This document shows positions 54,683 through 64,000 of a stretch of DNA of 64,000 nt, piece after piece. The stretch's first letter is position 1; each line of letters opens with the position of its first letter. This stretch comes from Solen grandis (lineage: Eukaryota > Mollusca > Bivalvia > Adapedonta > Solenidae), in assembly GCA_021229015.1 (NCBI GenBank), contig CM037783.1, positions 21,709,289 through 21,773,288 of the forward strand, read 5' to 3'. A model generated the notes under the pieces. That model was not told the origin of the DNA. It was given only the letters and a program-made list of their open reading frames with translations, and did not search any database. The position numbers were made by a program, and so were the translations under genes.

Positions 54683-55205
54683 AAGAAACAAAACGGCCCT
54701 TTTCAGGGCCAACCCAAATGTCTCGAAAGGACATTTTACAATTGTCAATCCCCCTTTAACTTACATAACGTTAAGAAGTGGTCCTCCTTTAACTAAGAAA
54801 TAAAACATGACGTCAACATGACAATATTGCGTCATTCGAATGTTTGGTATACTCTTTCTCTCTATCCGATCTTAAGTCATCCTAGTTAGATCTAACAGGT
54901 AGGACATGTTTTTTTTATTACATGCAACATACGGTACCAAAATGCGCGATGGACGGAGGGCCATGAAAAAGACATGTGGTCACCTAAAACAGGTGAGTTG
55001 TTCAAATTAAGTATTGCACGGAACATTAGAGTATATTTGCTGTGTATATGCGTGTCCTCCTTTCAATTATCAGCGACTAGATCCAAAACTGGGACAAACT
55101 GTTTAGTGATGTACCAACATGGATCACAATTCCGGCATTTTCTACAGACTTAAGCGAGTTATTGCATTGGTTACGTCATAATATGAAGTTATTCTTATTC
55201 ATACG
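54683..55205 (-). repeat. Right terminal inverted repeat of the Polinton
   Basis: Reverse complement of the left TIR with about two differences over 520 bases. The inverted match stops abruptly at 55205 ('cattcatacg' then unrelated 'ttttctctttg'). Confidence 0.96.
54695..54710 (+). terminator. Histone-type 3' stem-loop, rightmost gene
   Basis: Plus strand GGCCCT-TTTC-AGGGCC, preceded by 'caaaac', followed by 'aacccaaatgtctc' and GAAAGGA (54725-54731). It begins 13 nt after the stop. It is the TIR mirror of the copy at 38325. Confidence 0.87.
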
Positions 55206-55586
55206 TTTTCTCTTTGAATTTATGTAAATTCTTCGAAAGGATACCGATGAATTGCCCTATATTTATAAAGATTTCTTGATACTACTTCCTACTTTCGGTT
55301 CTGTTGGTGTACGGGAGGTCTCTCTGCAAACCACTTTTTGACGCACATGCAGGCTCTCTGCATTTAGTACAGGCAGACCCTCTACATACCATCGGTTTCT
55401 CATTGTTTTCAAGTGTTCTAAGCCCTACTTGGTTTTCGTTTTCGTACTTTGTATGCAATTTCTTGTGTTTTCGTTGTCAGATAAAAATTCTATACACATT
55501 TCTTACCATCATACATACACATTTTCAATCAACTAAATCCTTGTGGGGGCTGGGTGGCGCAACACTAGGGTTAATTACAGACCGGA

Positions 55587-56359
55587 TGTAAATGTCTGGC
55601 TGGTAGTAAATTACATCCCGATATAGGAGTCTCGCTGGTTAGATTAATACTATGACCAGGCCGCTAGCTATGGCCTTCCCGGGCACAAAGTACTGGTCCA
55701 ACCCAAGAACCGTCGAGAGGGATTAGTATATTGTAAAGGAGTCTTTGTTAAATTGATATGCTTGTTTATTTTGTATTGTATTGTTTTGTCTTGTCTGTTG
55801 TGAGTTGTAAACTGTTCATGTGCACAATGTCATGTCACTGTTAACTGTGTTATGTCAACTGATTATGTTTGTATCTCTGGCATGTGAACTGTTCATGTGC
55901 ATCATGTCCTGTCACTGTGAACTGTGTTATGTCAACTGATTATGTTTGTACAGCGTGCATGGTTTTGGTGATTGTTGAGTGAGTGAGATTTTAATCCTTT
56001 GTCTCTGACCATATAAATATGAATTTCCCTTCTGTTCTGTCACTTCGGAATCAGACTTTCCCAAAGTCAGGATCAATGTATCCCACTTTATTGTAGACTA
56101 GAGGCGTAGTGTCGTTCTAATAAGTTAGTGCTGGTAAGTGCTATAATTTATATCCTGAGATACTATGATATATTTTTGAGATGTATTTTTATTTCAACGC
56201 ATCTGCTATTTTGAATTGCCTGAATCCAATTCATTTGTATTTATTATTGTTTTGTAATCTGTTTCCAGGCCCTCTAACAATATTAAGTATGATTTATACT
56301 CGAATAAATGTATGAAAGAGAACCCATGAGTTGTTGTTCTCCATGACCCCGTTACCACA
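55587..56359 (+). mobile_element. Probable LTR of a Gypsy-like retroelement (solo or truncated)
   Basis: Ends in 'ttaccaca' directly before a tRNA-Lys-type primer-binding site. Contains TATAAAT near 56012, AATAAA near 56303 and a 74-bp-spaced duplication ('actgttcatgtgca...tgtcaactgattatgtttgta') at 55815-55950. The 5' boundary (TGTAAATG at 55587) is a guess and no gag-pol follows. Confidence 0.5.
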
Positions 56360-56377
56360 TGGCGCACAACGTGGGAC
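56360..56377 (+). other. Primer-binding-site-like sequence 1 (tRNA-Lys type)
   Basis: TGGCGCACAACGTGGGAC, one base from the site at 56625, immediately after CA as expected for an LTR junction. Confidence 0.65.
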
Positions 56378-56465
56378 TGTGGCATCGGTGCTAGGTATGT
56401 CTAAGACACCTGCACATGGTTATATTTACCCTATAACTCCTAGAATCCAGGGACGAATTCTTAAA

Positions 56466-56477
56466 TGGAGGGGGGAT
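56466..56477 (+). other. Polypurine tract
   Basis: 'ggagggggga' lies directly before the TGTCACAG start of the next LTR-like module, the normal place for plus-strand priming in an LTR element. Confidence 0.6.
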
Positions 56478-56479
56478 AA

Positions 56480-56622
56480 TGTCACAGTACCGGTAACTCA
56501 CAATAGGGGAGAATGATATGTAAGCGACCGGGTAGCTCAGTCGGTAGAGCATTCACCATGTAAGCAAAAGGCCCCGGGTTCGAGTCCCGGTCAGGCTATA
56601 TATTATTTTTCACCCTGTGACA
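56480..56622 (+). mobile_element. 143-bp LTR-like module containing tRNA-type Pol III boxes
   Basis: Termini are TGTCACAG and CTGTGACA, a perfect 8-bp inverted pair with TG...CA ends. It is preceded by a polypurine tract and followed after two bases by a primer-binding site. Inside are an A box TAGCTCAGTCGG (56533-56544) and B box GGTTCGAGTCC (56577-56587). The anticodon and acceptor stems do not pair, so it is not a working tRNA. This resembles a TRIM-type element with a Pol III promoter in its LTR. Confidence 0.6.
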
Positions 56623-56624
56623 TT

Positions 56625-56642
56625 TGGCGCCCAACGTGGGAC
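56625..56642 (+). other. Primer-binding site 2 (tRNA-Lys type)
   Basis: TGGCGCCCAACGTGGGAC closely matches the 18-base 3' complement of lysine tRNA used by several retroelements. Confidence 0.7.
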
Positions 56643-57716
56643 GTTGTAAGAACCTGTTTCCCAATCGATGGTGATATTAATGAGAAAACACGGAGGGTTT
56701 GTTAGCATAGACTATTTATTTAGTTACTATTTCAGAAGAAAACGTGAGCGCTATGAACTTAGAAGAAAATAATATTTTATGAAGTTTATTACTTCTCTTT
56801 TTTAGAACACACATTTTTTCTATGGATTGAATAAACGTTTTGTTTTTAAAATTTAATGTTTTTAACAATTTAACATTATTGAATACATATTTTCAGTGGG
56901 ATATATATATATATATATATTAAAGTACCGCGTCGGATACCGACGGTCGATTCATTCCATTACTCTCCATTCGATGGAGAGCATCGTTATCAGCAGTGGG
57001 TTACCCGACGATAATCACCATGTATATACCTTAATATATAGGATATTTTGAGAGTATCCTGTCGATTTACCTGTTTACAAATATTTCTCCTGTTTCGTTT
57101 CCTTTTCAAAGAAGAAAAAGGAGTTAATTATCTTAAGAATTAAAAGCGAACCATTGCATTAGATCGGCACGCATTTGTTTTAAGTTAGAATATTAAACAT
57201 GTCAATTTAAAACGCTCATAGAAATAATAATAGGGAGTGAACGAGCATTTGATGAAAAAGAATTACAAATACTAACAAATATTATACTGTATAACAAATA
57301 TGTAACTGATAATTGGGAGATTATTGTTGTTAGCCGTAACAGTAGTGATGTCTCTGTTATCTCCCTTTGACCATCACATTTTATTTTTGAGATTAATCTG
57401 TGTCTAAGTATATGTTAATAACTAAGCAGGGTAAAGTTTGTTGACTTAGGATTACCCCACGACAGTAAAAAAAATGGCAAAACGTCAATAAATTTAAACA
57501 AAACCAATGCAAATTTAACGTTATGCTTTAATTATACAGGTACTATCAGGTTCAATAGCAACATCTCGAGCACGATTGCATAGATCGATGTCTCTAGATG
57601 AAATTACCTTAAAATTTCCTATTGCAGTCTAAAATGTATATTATCCAGACAAAAAACAAAACGAAAAAAACTTATTCCACCAAAACAATCACCATCATCA
57701 CCACCAACCATCGTTG

Positions 57717-57752
<36 letters not shown>

Positions 57753-58098
57753 CCACCATCATAATAATCGTTGCCGTTCACATTCTATGTTTCAACAATA
57801 ACTGGCCACGTCATCTTTGAACGGAGTTGCTTGCAACGCTGTAAAATGTAAGCACATTTAGTCATCGGAAAACATTTTGGGGCTATATTTAGACATCTAT
57901 AAAATTATTTAGATTCCCCTCCTTTTTACAACGTTCTATTTTTTCTGTCTAAACACTAAGTGATGATGATTTTTCGGCTGTTAGGCCGTTTATTTTCACC
58001 CTGACTTTCTGTGAAAGTGGAATAAACTTAGGCTTTTCATTGGTTATTATATACTTTGCCAAATTCCCAATGGTTATTGTAAAATTAGTCAAAGAAAA
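56643..58098. other. Non-coding DNA
   Basis: No gene. It has an (AT)n run near 56906-56926 followed by a GC-richer segment with small inverted repeats ('cgtcggataccgacg', 'ctctccattcgatggagag', 56930-57020). A (CAT)n tract lies at 57715-57750. Confidence 0.55.
57715..57750. repeat. (CAT)n microsatellite
   Basis: About twelve trinucleotide units followed by interrupted 'caccacc' copies. Confidence 0.9.
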
Positions 58099-58198
58099 NN
58101 NNNNNNNNNNNNNNNNNNNNNNNNNNNNNNNNNNNNNNNNNNNNNNNNNNNNNNNNNNNNNNNNNNNNNNNNNNNNNNNNNNNNNNNNNNNNNNNNNN
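58099..58198. other. Assembly gap (100 N)
   Basis: Exactly 100 N. Sequence immediately after it (58199-58500) looks like a noisier version of the repeat that follows, consistent with collapse of a repeat. Confidence 0.98.
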
Positions 58199-58479
58199 TC
58201 CCTACCCACCCTCCCGTCTTTTCAAGCTGTAAAAATTTATAAGACCCCCATGTTCTGTCCCAAAATTTTAAGTTTCTAGCTTATCTGATTTTTCGAAAAA
58301 CTTAAATAAATTTTTAAGGGCCCCAAAATTCGAAACTTTGGCAGCCATAGTCCTTGGGGGCTTTTTAAAATGTTGCAAAATTAAATAATCCTGCACAACA
58401 AAGTCCCCAAACCATTTCATTTTGTGAAAAAATCAAGGGCAAATTTGGGTTTAAAAAATGGGCGGCTGTAGAGCGCCCA

Positions 58480-59460
58480 AAAACAAATTTTTCACTATTT
58501 TTTGCTTTTTACCATGTGGGCGTCATAGGGTGCTTTAAGATGCTTTTTTTTCAAAAACAAAAATTTTTTCTTTCATAAAAACTGAAATTTTTATTATTTT
58601 GAACAACTTGGGATCATGTCCCAAAACATTTTCCCTAAAATGAAAAAGAAGAAGTTTGCTTTATGACGTCACATGACATCATATGACGTCACGACTCAAA
58701 ATTTTTGTTGAAATTCTGCAGAACTGCAAAACTGTGTAAGTTTCAACTTTCCATCTCATCCTGAAGCTCTTTTATCCTAAAATGAAATTTTCGGTCCTAT
58801 GTTCGAATCTTATTTCAGCCACAGAACTTCGGTCTTTCGGAATTTCGGTTAGCTGACAGGATATGCACACCTTTGATTCAAGATGTACCATCTGTGAAAA
58901 TTTGAAGAAAATCCGACCATAAATGACGGCTGTAGAGCGCGAACACCTTTTTTCACTATTTTTAGCTGTGACGTCACATGACGTCATAGGGTACTGAAGA
59001 TGCTTTTGTTCAAAAGCGCATACTTTCCTTTCATAACTCTGAAATTTTCATTATTCTGAACAACTGGCATCATGTCGAAATCATTGCCCTAAAATGAAAA
59101 TTAAGAAGTATGCTTATGACGTCACATGACGTCATATGACGTCACGCCTCAAAATATTTGTAGAAATTCTGCAGAACTGCAAACTGTGTAAGTTTCAACT
59201 TTCTATCTCATCCTGAAGCTCTTTTATCCTAAAATGAAATTTTCGGTCCTATGTTCGAATCTTATTTAAGCCACAGAACTTCGGTCTTTCGGAATTTCGG
59301 TTAGCTGACAGGATATGCACACCTTTGATTCAAGATGTACCATCTGTAAAAATTTGAAGAAAATCCGACCATAAATGACGGCTGTAGAGCGCGAACACCA
59401 TTTTTCACTATTTTTAGCTGTGACGTCATGTGACGTCATAGGGTGCTGAAAATCATTGAA
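58480..59460. repeat. Two tandem units (about 450 bp) rich in TGACGTCA
   Basis: Units share 'aatgacggctgtagagcgcg', 'tttcactatttttagctgtg', clusters of TGACGTCA and 'gtcctatgttcgaatctta'. Non-coding. The first unit after the gap carries extra homopolymer changes. Confidence 0.85.
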
Positions 59461-59509
59461 ATCAAAATTTCCTCACGTGACTAATAAGCCATAAAAATTT
59501 ATCGCCTAG

Positions 59510-60836
59510 GATTTTCTGCAACATCTGCTTTATATAGTATATATAGAAGATGACATAATAGATAATCTGTCCAAATTGCAACTTTCTATCTCCTCTATTT
59601 CTATATAAAATAGCACAAATAGAACACATTCTGTGAATTTTAATAAAAGTCCGCCCATATCTTGCACCTGTAGTTTACATACAAAATTTATACTATGTCA
59701 TATGACATGAAAGAAAAATGAAACAGTGTTCAAATGTAAGTTTCTAACTTTCATCACACATGGAATTTCATCACTCCAGCTCAGTTGTAACCTTGTTTAA
59801 TTTTAGCCTCAGTAGGAAGAAGTATTGAATATTTGTATAGTGCTATATCCTTTCGACACCTGTAACGTAGTTAAACGTATTTAGCGATTTTGGCGTGTTT
59901 GGGCTTCCGTAGTTTTGCCATAAATTCCTGGAATTTCGAACTATGGTGATGTTTTGAAAGGTAACATCCCAGCCTACAAACTGATGCAATATGAATATCG
60001 TTAGCATAACAATGCAGTTTTTAGATGGTCTAAAATGTGGGGCTGCGTGTGAATTTTTCAAGGCTTGCAAACTGCTCGCTAGCTACATAGTGTTGCAAAT
60101 ACGGATTTTTGTCTTGTGCCGTTGTACATGTATGAACTTCAATGCTTATTTGGGAAACAGTCAACATTCGACAAAAAAAAAAACAACAAAAAAAAACAAC
60201 AAAATCAAGATATAGCCCATCAATTCCAATTTGATTTTTTTTTTTTTTTTTTTTTTTAAAGTTGTTGCGCAAGTATTTAAGCTTGGTGACCCTGCGCGTG
60301 ACCTTTTCCATATTTTTATGATGCATGATTATGAAATATCTTATTTTCCATGTAACTTTCTTATATGAAGTCCAATTTCAATAAACTTGGTACCGTTAGA
60401 AAGCTCTTAAAACATGCTACATTTTATACGGATAATGTATGAACTTATCTTCAGTCGTTTCTGAGATATTGACTGTTAAACCTCAAGAAAACAGCATATT
60501 ATCAGCAAAATTAGCTTCATTTCATTTAGTTTTTTTGCTTATAACTTTGTATTGCGTAAACCAATTTTAATAAACTAAATATCTTTGGAAACGTCAATTA
60601 TTCAGCTATAATTCTTATTCATACATATATTTACAATATTTATTGAGATATGGCTACATATATGCAGTAGGGGTGAAATCAAAATTTCCTCACGTGCCTA
60701 ATAACCCATAAAAATTTCATCGTCCTAGGACTATTGCAACATATTAAAATAAGCGTTTAGTTAGGAAGAAGAAAAGAATAATAATAATAAACAAATGACG
60801 TCACGTGACGTCATATGACGTTTATTTTCACATAAT
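59510..60836. repeat. Large duplication, copy A
   Basis: Nearly identical, in the same orientation, to 62690-64000 (offset about 3.17-3.18 kb), for example at 'gtgctatatcctttcgacac' (59840 and 63013). Contains A- and T-runs of different length in the two copies. No gene is supported; mirrored open frames in both copies are non-conserved in sequence type. Confidence 0.9.
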
Positions 60837-62480
60837 TGTTAAGACACCCAGAGACCTACTAACTGACAAAATTTCAACTTTCTATCTCAAATAGGACAGT
60901 TTTTATAAGCATTTAAATATTGACGTCATTGGATCGAATCTTGGATCCGTCATATATGCTTGGACTTTTCGAATTTTGAAAAACGGACACGGGTATACAC
61001 AATAAGAATGTAATATACACATTCTGTGAAAATTTGATGAAAATCGGCCCATTAATAATGGCTCTGGACCGTGTACAAACTTTTGTAGTCAATTTCAAAT
61101 GTGACGTCATATGACGTCATAGGCTTCGGAAAACCATTGAAATCGAAATTTCAGCGTCTGAATCATTTGTCATTAAATTTTCATTGCCCTTCGACAATTT
61201 CAACATATAGAAATACTCTTGTTAATATTAGAAATACATTATCATATAATGACGTCATGTAACGTCATATGACGTTTATTTTCACAAAATCTTTAAGACT
61301 CTTAGAGACCTATATACTGACCAAATATCACTTTTCTATCTGAAATAGGACTGATTTTATAAGCATTTAAAAATTTACGACCTCGGTTCGAATCTTGAAA
61401 TCGCTATAGAACCATGGACTTTTCGGATTTTGAAAAAGGGACACCGAGATGCACAACTAGAACTGAATATACACATTCTGTGAAAGTTTGATGAAAATCG
61501 GCCCATTAATAATGGCTCTGGACCGTGTACAAACTTTCGTAGTCAATTTCAAATGTGACGTCATATGACGTCATAGGCTTCTGAAAATCATTGAAATCGA
61601 AATTTCAGCATCTGAAGCATTCGGCAAAAAATTTTCATTACCCTTCAAAAATTTCAACATATAGAAATAATCTTGTTAGAATTAGAAATCCATTATCATA
61701 TAATGACGTCACGTGACGTCATATGACAATTATTTTCACAAAATGTTTAAGACTCCCAGAGACCTATATACTGACCTAATATCATCTTTCTATCTCAAAT
61801 AGGACCGATTTTATAAGAATTTGAAAATTAACGACCTTGGTTCGAATCTTGGAATCGATATAGAACCTTGGACTTTTCGAATTTTGAAAAACTGACACCG
61901 GGATGCACAACTAGAGCGTAACATACATATTCTGTGAAATTCGGTTTACAAACAATGGCTGTAGACCGCGTACAAACTTTTGTAGCATATTTCAAATGTG
62001 ACGTCATATGACGTCATAGGCATATGAAAATCATAGAAATCAAAATTTCAGCGTTTGAAGCATGTGTCATTAAATTTTCATTGCACTTCGACAATATCAA
62101 TATATAGAAATATTCTTGTTAATATTAGAAATACATTATCATATGAGACGTCACGTGACGTCATATGACATTTATTTTCACAAAATGTTTAAAACTTCTA
62201 GAGACCTATATACTGACTAAATATCAACTTTCTTTCTTAAATAGGACAGATTTTATAAGCATTTAAAAATTTACGACCTTGGTTCGAATCTTGGATTCGC
62301 TATAGAACCATGGACTTTTCGAATTTTGAAAAAAGGACACCGGGATGCACAACTACAGCGTAACATACATATTCTGTGAAATTTTGATGAAAATCGGTCC
62401 AGAAATAATGGCTGTAGACCGCGTACAATCTTTTTCACCTGACGTCAAATCTGACGTTATATGACGTCATATGAATATGA
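60790..62480. repeat. About 440-bp tandem units rich in TGACGTCA, four copies
   Basis: Each unit has two palindrome clusters ('gacgtcacgtgacgtcat' and 'gtgacgtcatatgacgtcat'), then 'gaaaatcggcccattaataa' or a variant, then 'ggaccgtgtacaaac'. Divergence between units is modest. Confidence 0.88.
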
Positions 62481-62628
62481 AATTCATTGCATCCAAAAGC
62501 TCATGGTTTGAAATATATGCCATAAAATTTTCATTGTTCTGGGCCATTGGCAACACATCAAAATAAACACAAATACAAGAGGAAGAAAAAAAGAATAAGA
62601 ATAATAAAAAAACAGAACAAACCCAATA

Positions 62629-62688
62629 GGACTTTCTGCTTGAGGCAGAAAGCCCTAATAACTAGATGTCATTCGTTTAAACGAATGA
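62629..62688. repeat. Hairpin plus 20-bp perfect palindrome at the duplication boundary
   Basis: A stem CTTTCTGC/GCAGAAAG (62632-62652) is followed by a perfect palindrome centred on TTTAAA (62669-62688). Copy B of the duplication starts immediately after. Such structures are common at mobile-element or recombination boundaries. Confidence 0.75.
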
Positions 62689-62689
62689 T

Positions 62690-63392
62690 AGGACTTTCTG
62701 CAACATCTGCTTTATATAGAATATATATAGAAGATGACATAATAGATAATCTGTCCAAATTGCAACTTTCTATCTCCTCTATTTCTATATAAAATAAAAT
62801 AGAACATTCTGAATTTTTAAAAGTCCGCCCATATCTTGCACATGTAGTTTACATACAAAATTTATACTATGTCATATGACATGAAAGAAAAATGAATCAG
62901 TGTTCAAATGTAAGTTTCTAACTTTCATCACACATAGAATTTCATCACTCCAGCTCAGTTGTAACCTTGTTTAATTTTAGCCTCAGTAGGAAGAAGTATT
63001 GAATATTTGTATAGTGCTATATCCTTTCGACACCTGTAACGTAGTTAAACGTATTTAGCGATTTTGGCGTGTTTGGGCTTCCGTAGTTTTGCCATAAATT
63101 CCTGGAATTTCGAACTATGGTGATATTTTGAAAGGTAACATCCCAGCCTACAAACTGATGCAATATGAATATCGTTAGCATAAGAATGCAGTTTTTAGAT
63201 GGTCTAAAATGTGGGGCTGCGTGTGAATTTTTCAAGGCTTGCAAACTGCTCGCTAGCTACATAGTGTTGCAAATACGGATTTTTGTCTTGTGCCGTTGTA
63301 CATGTATTAACTTCAATGCTTATTTTGGAAACAGTCAACATTCGACAAAAAAAACAAAAAAACAACAAAATCAAGATATAGCCCATCAATTG

Positions 63393-63427
<35 letters not shown>

Positions 63428-64000
63428 TCGTTGCGCAAGTATTTAAGCTTGGTGACCCCTGCGCGTGACCTTTTCCATATTTTTATGATGCATGATTATG
63501 AAATATCTTATTTTCCATGTAACTTTCTTATATGAAGTCCAATTTCAATAAACTTGGTACCGTTAGAAAGCTCTTAAAACATGCTACATTTTATACGCAT
63601 AATGTATAAACTTATCTTCAGTCGTTTCTGAGATATTGACTGTTAAACCTCAAGAAAACAGCATATTATCAGCATAATTAGCTTCATTTCATTTAGTTTT
63701 TTTGCTTATAACTTTGTATTGCGTAAACCAATTTTATTAAACTAAATATCTTTGGAAACGTCAATTATTCAGCTATAATTTTTATTCATACATATATTTA
63801 CAAAAATCGATATTTATTGAGATATGGCTACATATATGCAGTAGGGGTGAAATCAAAATTTCCTCACGTGCCTAATAACCCATAAACATTTCATCGTCCT
63901 AGGACTATTGCAACATATTAAAATAAGCGTTTAGTTAGGAAGAAGAAAAGAATAATAATAATAAACAAATGACGTCACGTGACGTTTATTTTCACATAAT
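62690..64000. repeat. Large duplication, copy B (runs off the window)
   Basis: Matches copy A with scattered substitutions, small indels and homopolymer differences; a TGACGTCA cluster again follows at the window edge, lacking one palindrome unit. Confidence 0.9.

Larger units (their letters stand above)
37831..55205 (-). mobile_element. Polinton/Maverick (adintovirus-like) element, 17.4 kb, degenerate
   Basis: About 522-bp terminal inverted repeats bound the hallmark Polinton set: protein-primed-type PolB, retrovirus-like integrase with chromodomain, adenain-like protease, FtsK/HerA packaging ATPase and major and minor jelly-roll capsid proteins. Core genes are on the minus strand; accessory genes sit at both ends in both orientations. 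Coding density and GC are clearly higher than in the flanks. At least three stops and five or more frameshifts affect the PolB, F-box-like, MCP and minor capsid genes, so as assembled it cannot encode a full virion. Polintons normally have 6-bp target duplications, but none is evident here. Small 3' signals unusual for such elements are described below. Confidence 0.96.

Noticed and set aside
37835..55204. TGAATA/TATTCA as a target-site duplication
   Set aside because: The hexamers next to the AG-like start at 37841 are inverted, not direct, so they belong to the TIR.
56527..56600. Functional tRNA gene
   Set aside because: A and B boxes are perfect but the acceptor and anticodon stems do not pair; the context is an LTR-like module.
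59843..63446. Duplicated open frames in the large repeat (for example 59991-60215 and 63165-63446)
   Set aside because: They exist in pairs only because the DNA is duplicated; frames end in A or T homopolymers and show no protein-like features.

Overview
The window is animal nuclear DNA, most likely from a mollusc and probably a bivalve. This is an inference from style: AT-rich, intron-like, repeat-laden sequence with spliced-gene signals, and families of dispersed and tandem repeats of the kind seen in bivalve genomes. There is no bacterial-style gene packing outside one inserted element. Two 100-base runs of N (21277-21376, 58099-58198) are scaffold gaps. Host protein coding is almost absent: the one convincing host piece is a signal-peptide-bearing first exon of a receptor guanylate cyclase/natriuretic-receptor-type extracellular domain (18660-19037), ending at a consensus splice donor.

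Layout. 1-37.8 kb: non-coding DNA with a 5'-truncated LINE (about 4.1-5.4 kb), a piggyBac-like MITE flanked by TTAA (7249-7490), tRNA-like sequence, copies of a dispersed repeat, and many minisatellites (60-, 46-, 23-, 17/34-, about 57- and 21-bp units). 37831-55205: a complete-length 17.4-kb Polinton/Maverick (adintovirus-like) element bounded by about 522-bp terminal inverted repeats. 55.6-56.65 kb: remnants of LTR retroelements, including a 143-bp LTR-like module that contains tRNA-type Pol III boxes and is followed by a lysine-tRNA primer-binding site. 58.2-64 kb: tandem arrays rich in TGACGTCA palindromes inside a roughly 3.2-kb duplicated unit.

The Polinton has a core block read on the minus strand: protein-primed-type DNA polymerase B, an F-box-like ORF, FtsK/HerA packaging ATPase, two paralogous basic GGF proteins, a conserved Polinton protein, rve integrase with chromodomain, a two-TM protein, a penton-like minor capsid protein, a pVI/pX-like basic protein, a double-jelly-roll major capsid protein, an unknown protein and an adenain-like protease. 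The DNA polymerase, F-box-like ORF, major capsid and minor capsid genes carry stops or frameshifts, so this copy looks defective (or is affected by assembly errors). Small accessory genes lie at both ends: an acidic SIM protein, a frameshifted small ORF, a P/Q-rich coiled-coil protein, a RING protein, a triple zinc-knuckle protein, a basic LYPxL protein and an unknown 111-residue protein.

The most striking signal: six accessory-gene 3' ends, two of them in the TIRs, carry what looks like the replication-dependent histone mRNA 3' processing signal. Each is a 6-bp GGYYCT/AGRRCC stem with a 4-nt loop (TTTC in five), with a purine-rich GAAAGGA-like element about 14-17 nt downstream, 13-35 nt after the stop codon. 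The core genes and the zinc-knuckle gene appear to use AATAAA instead. The SL genes at both ends also share promoter modules with TATA and CCAAT boxes and clusters of TGACCT half-sites. Together this suggests that the element couples its accessory genes to host S phase through SLBP/U7-type processing.
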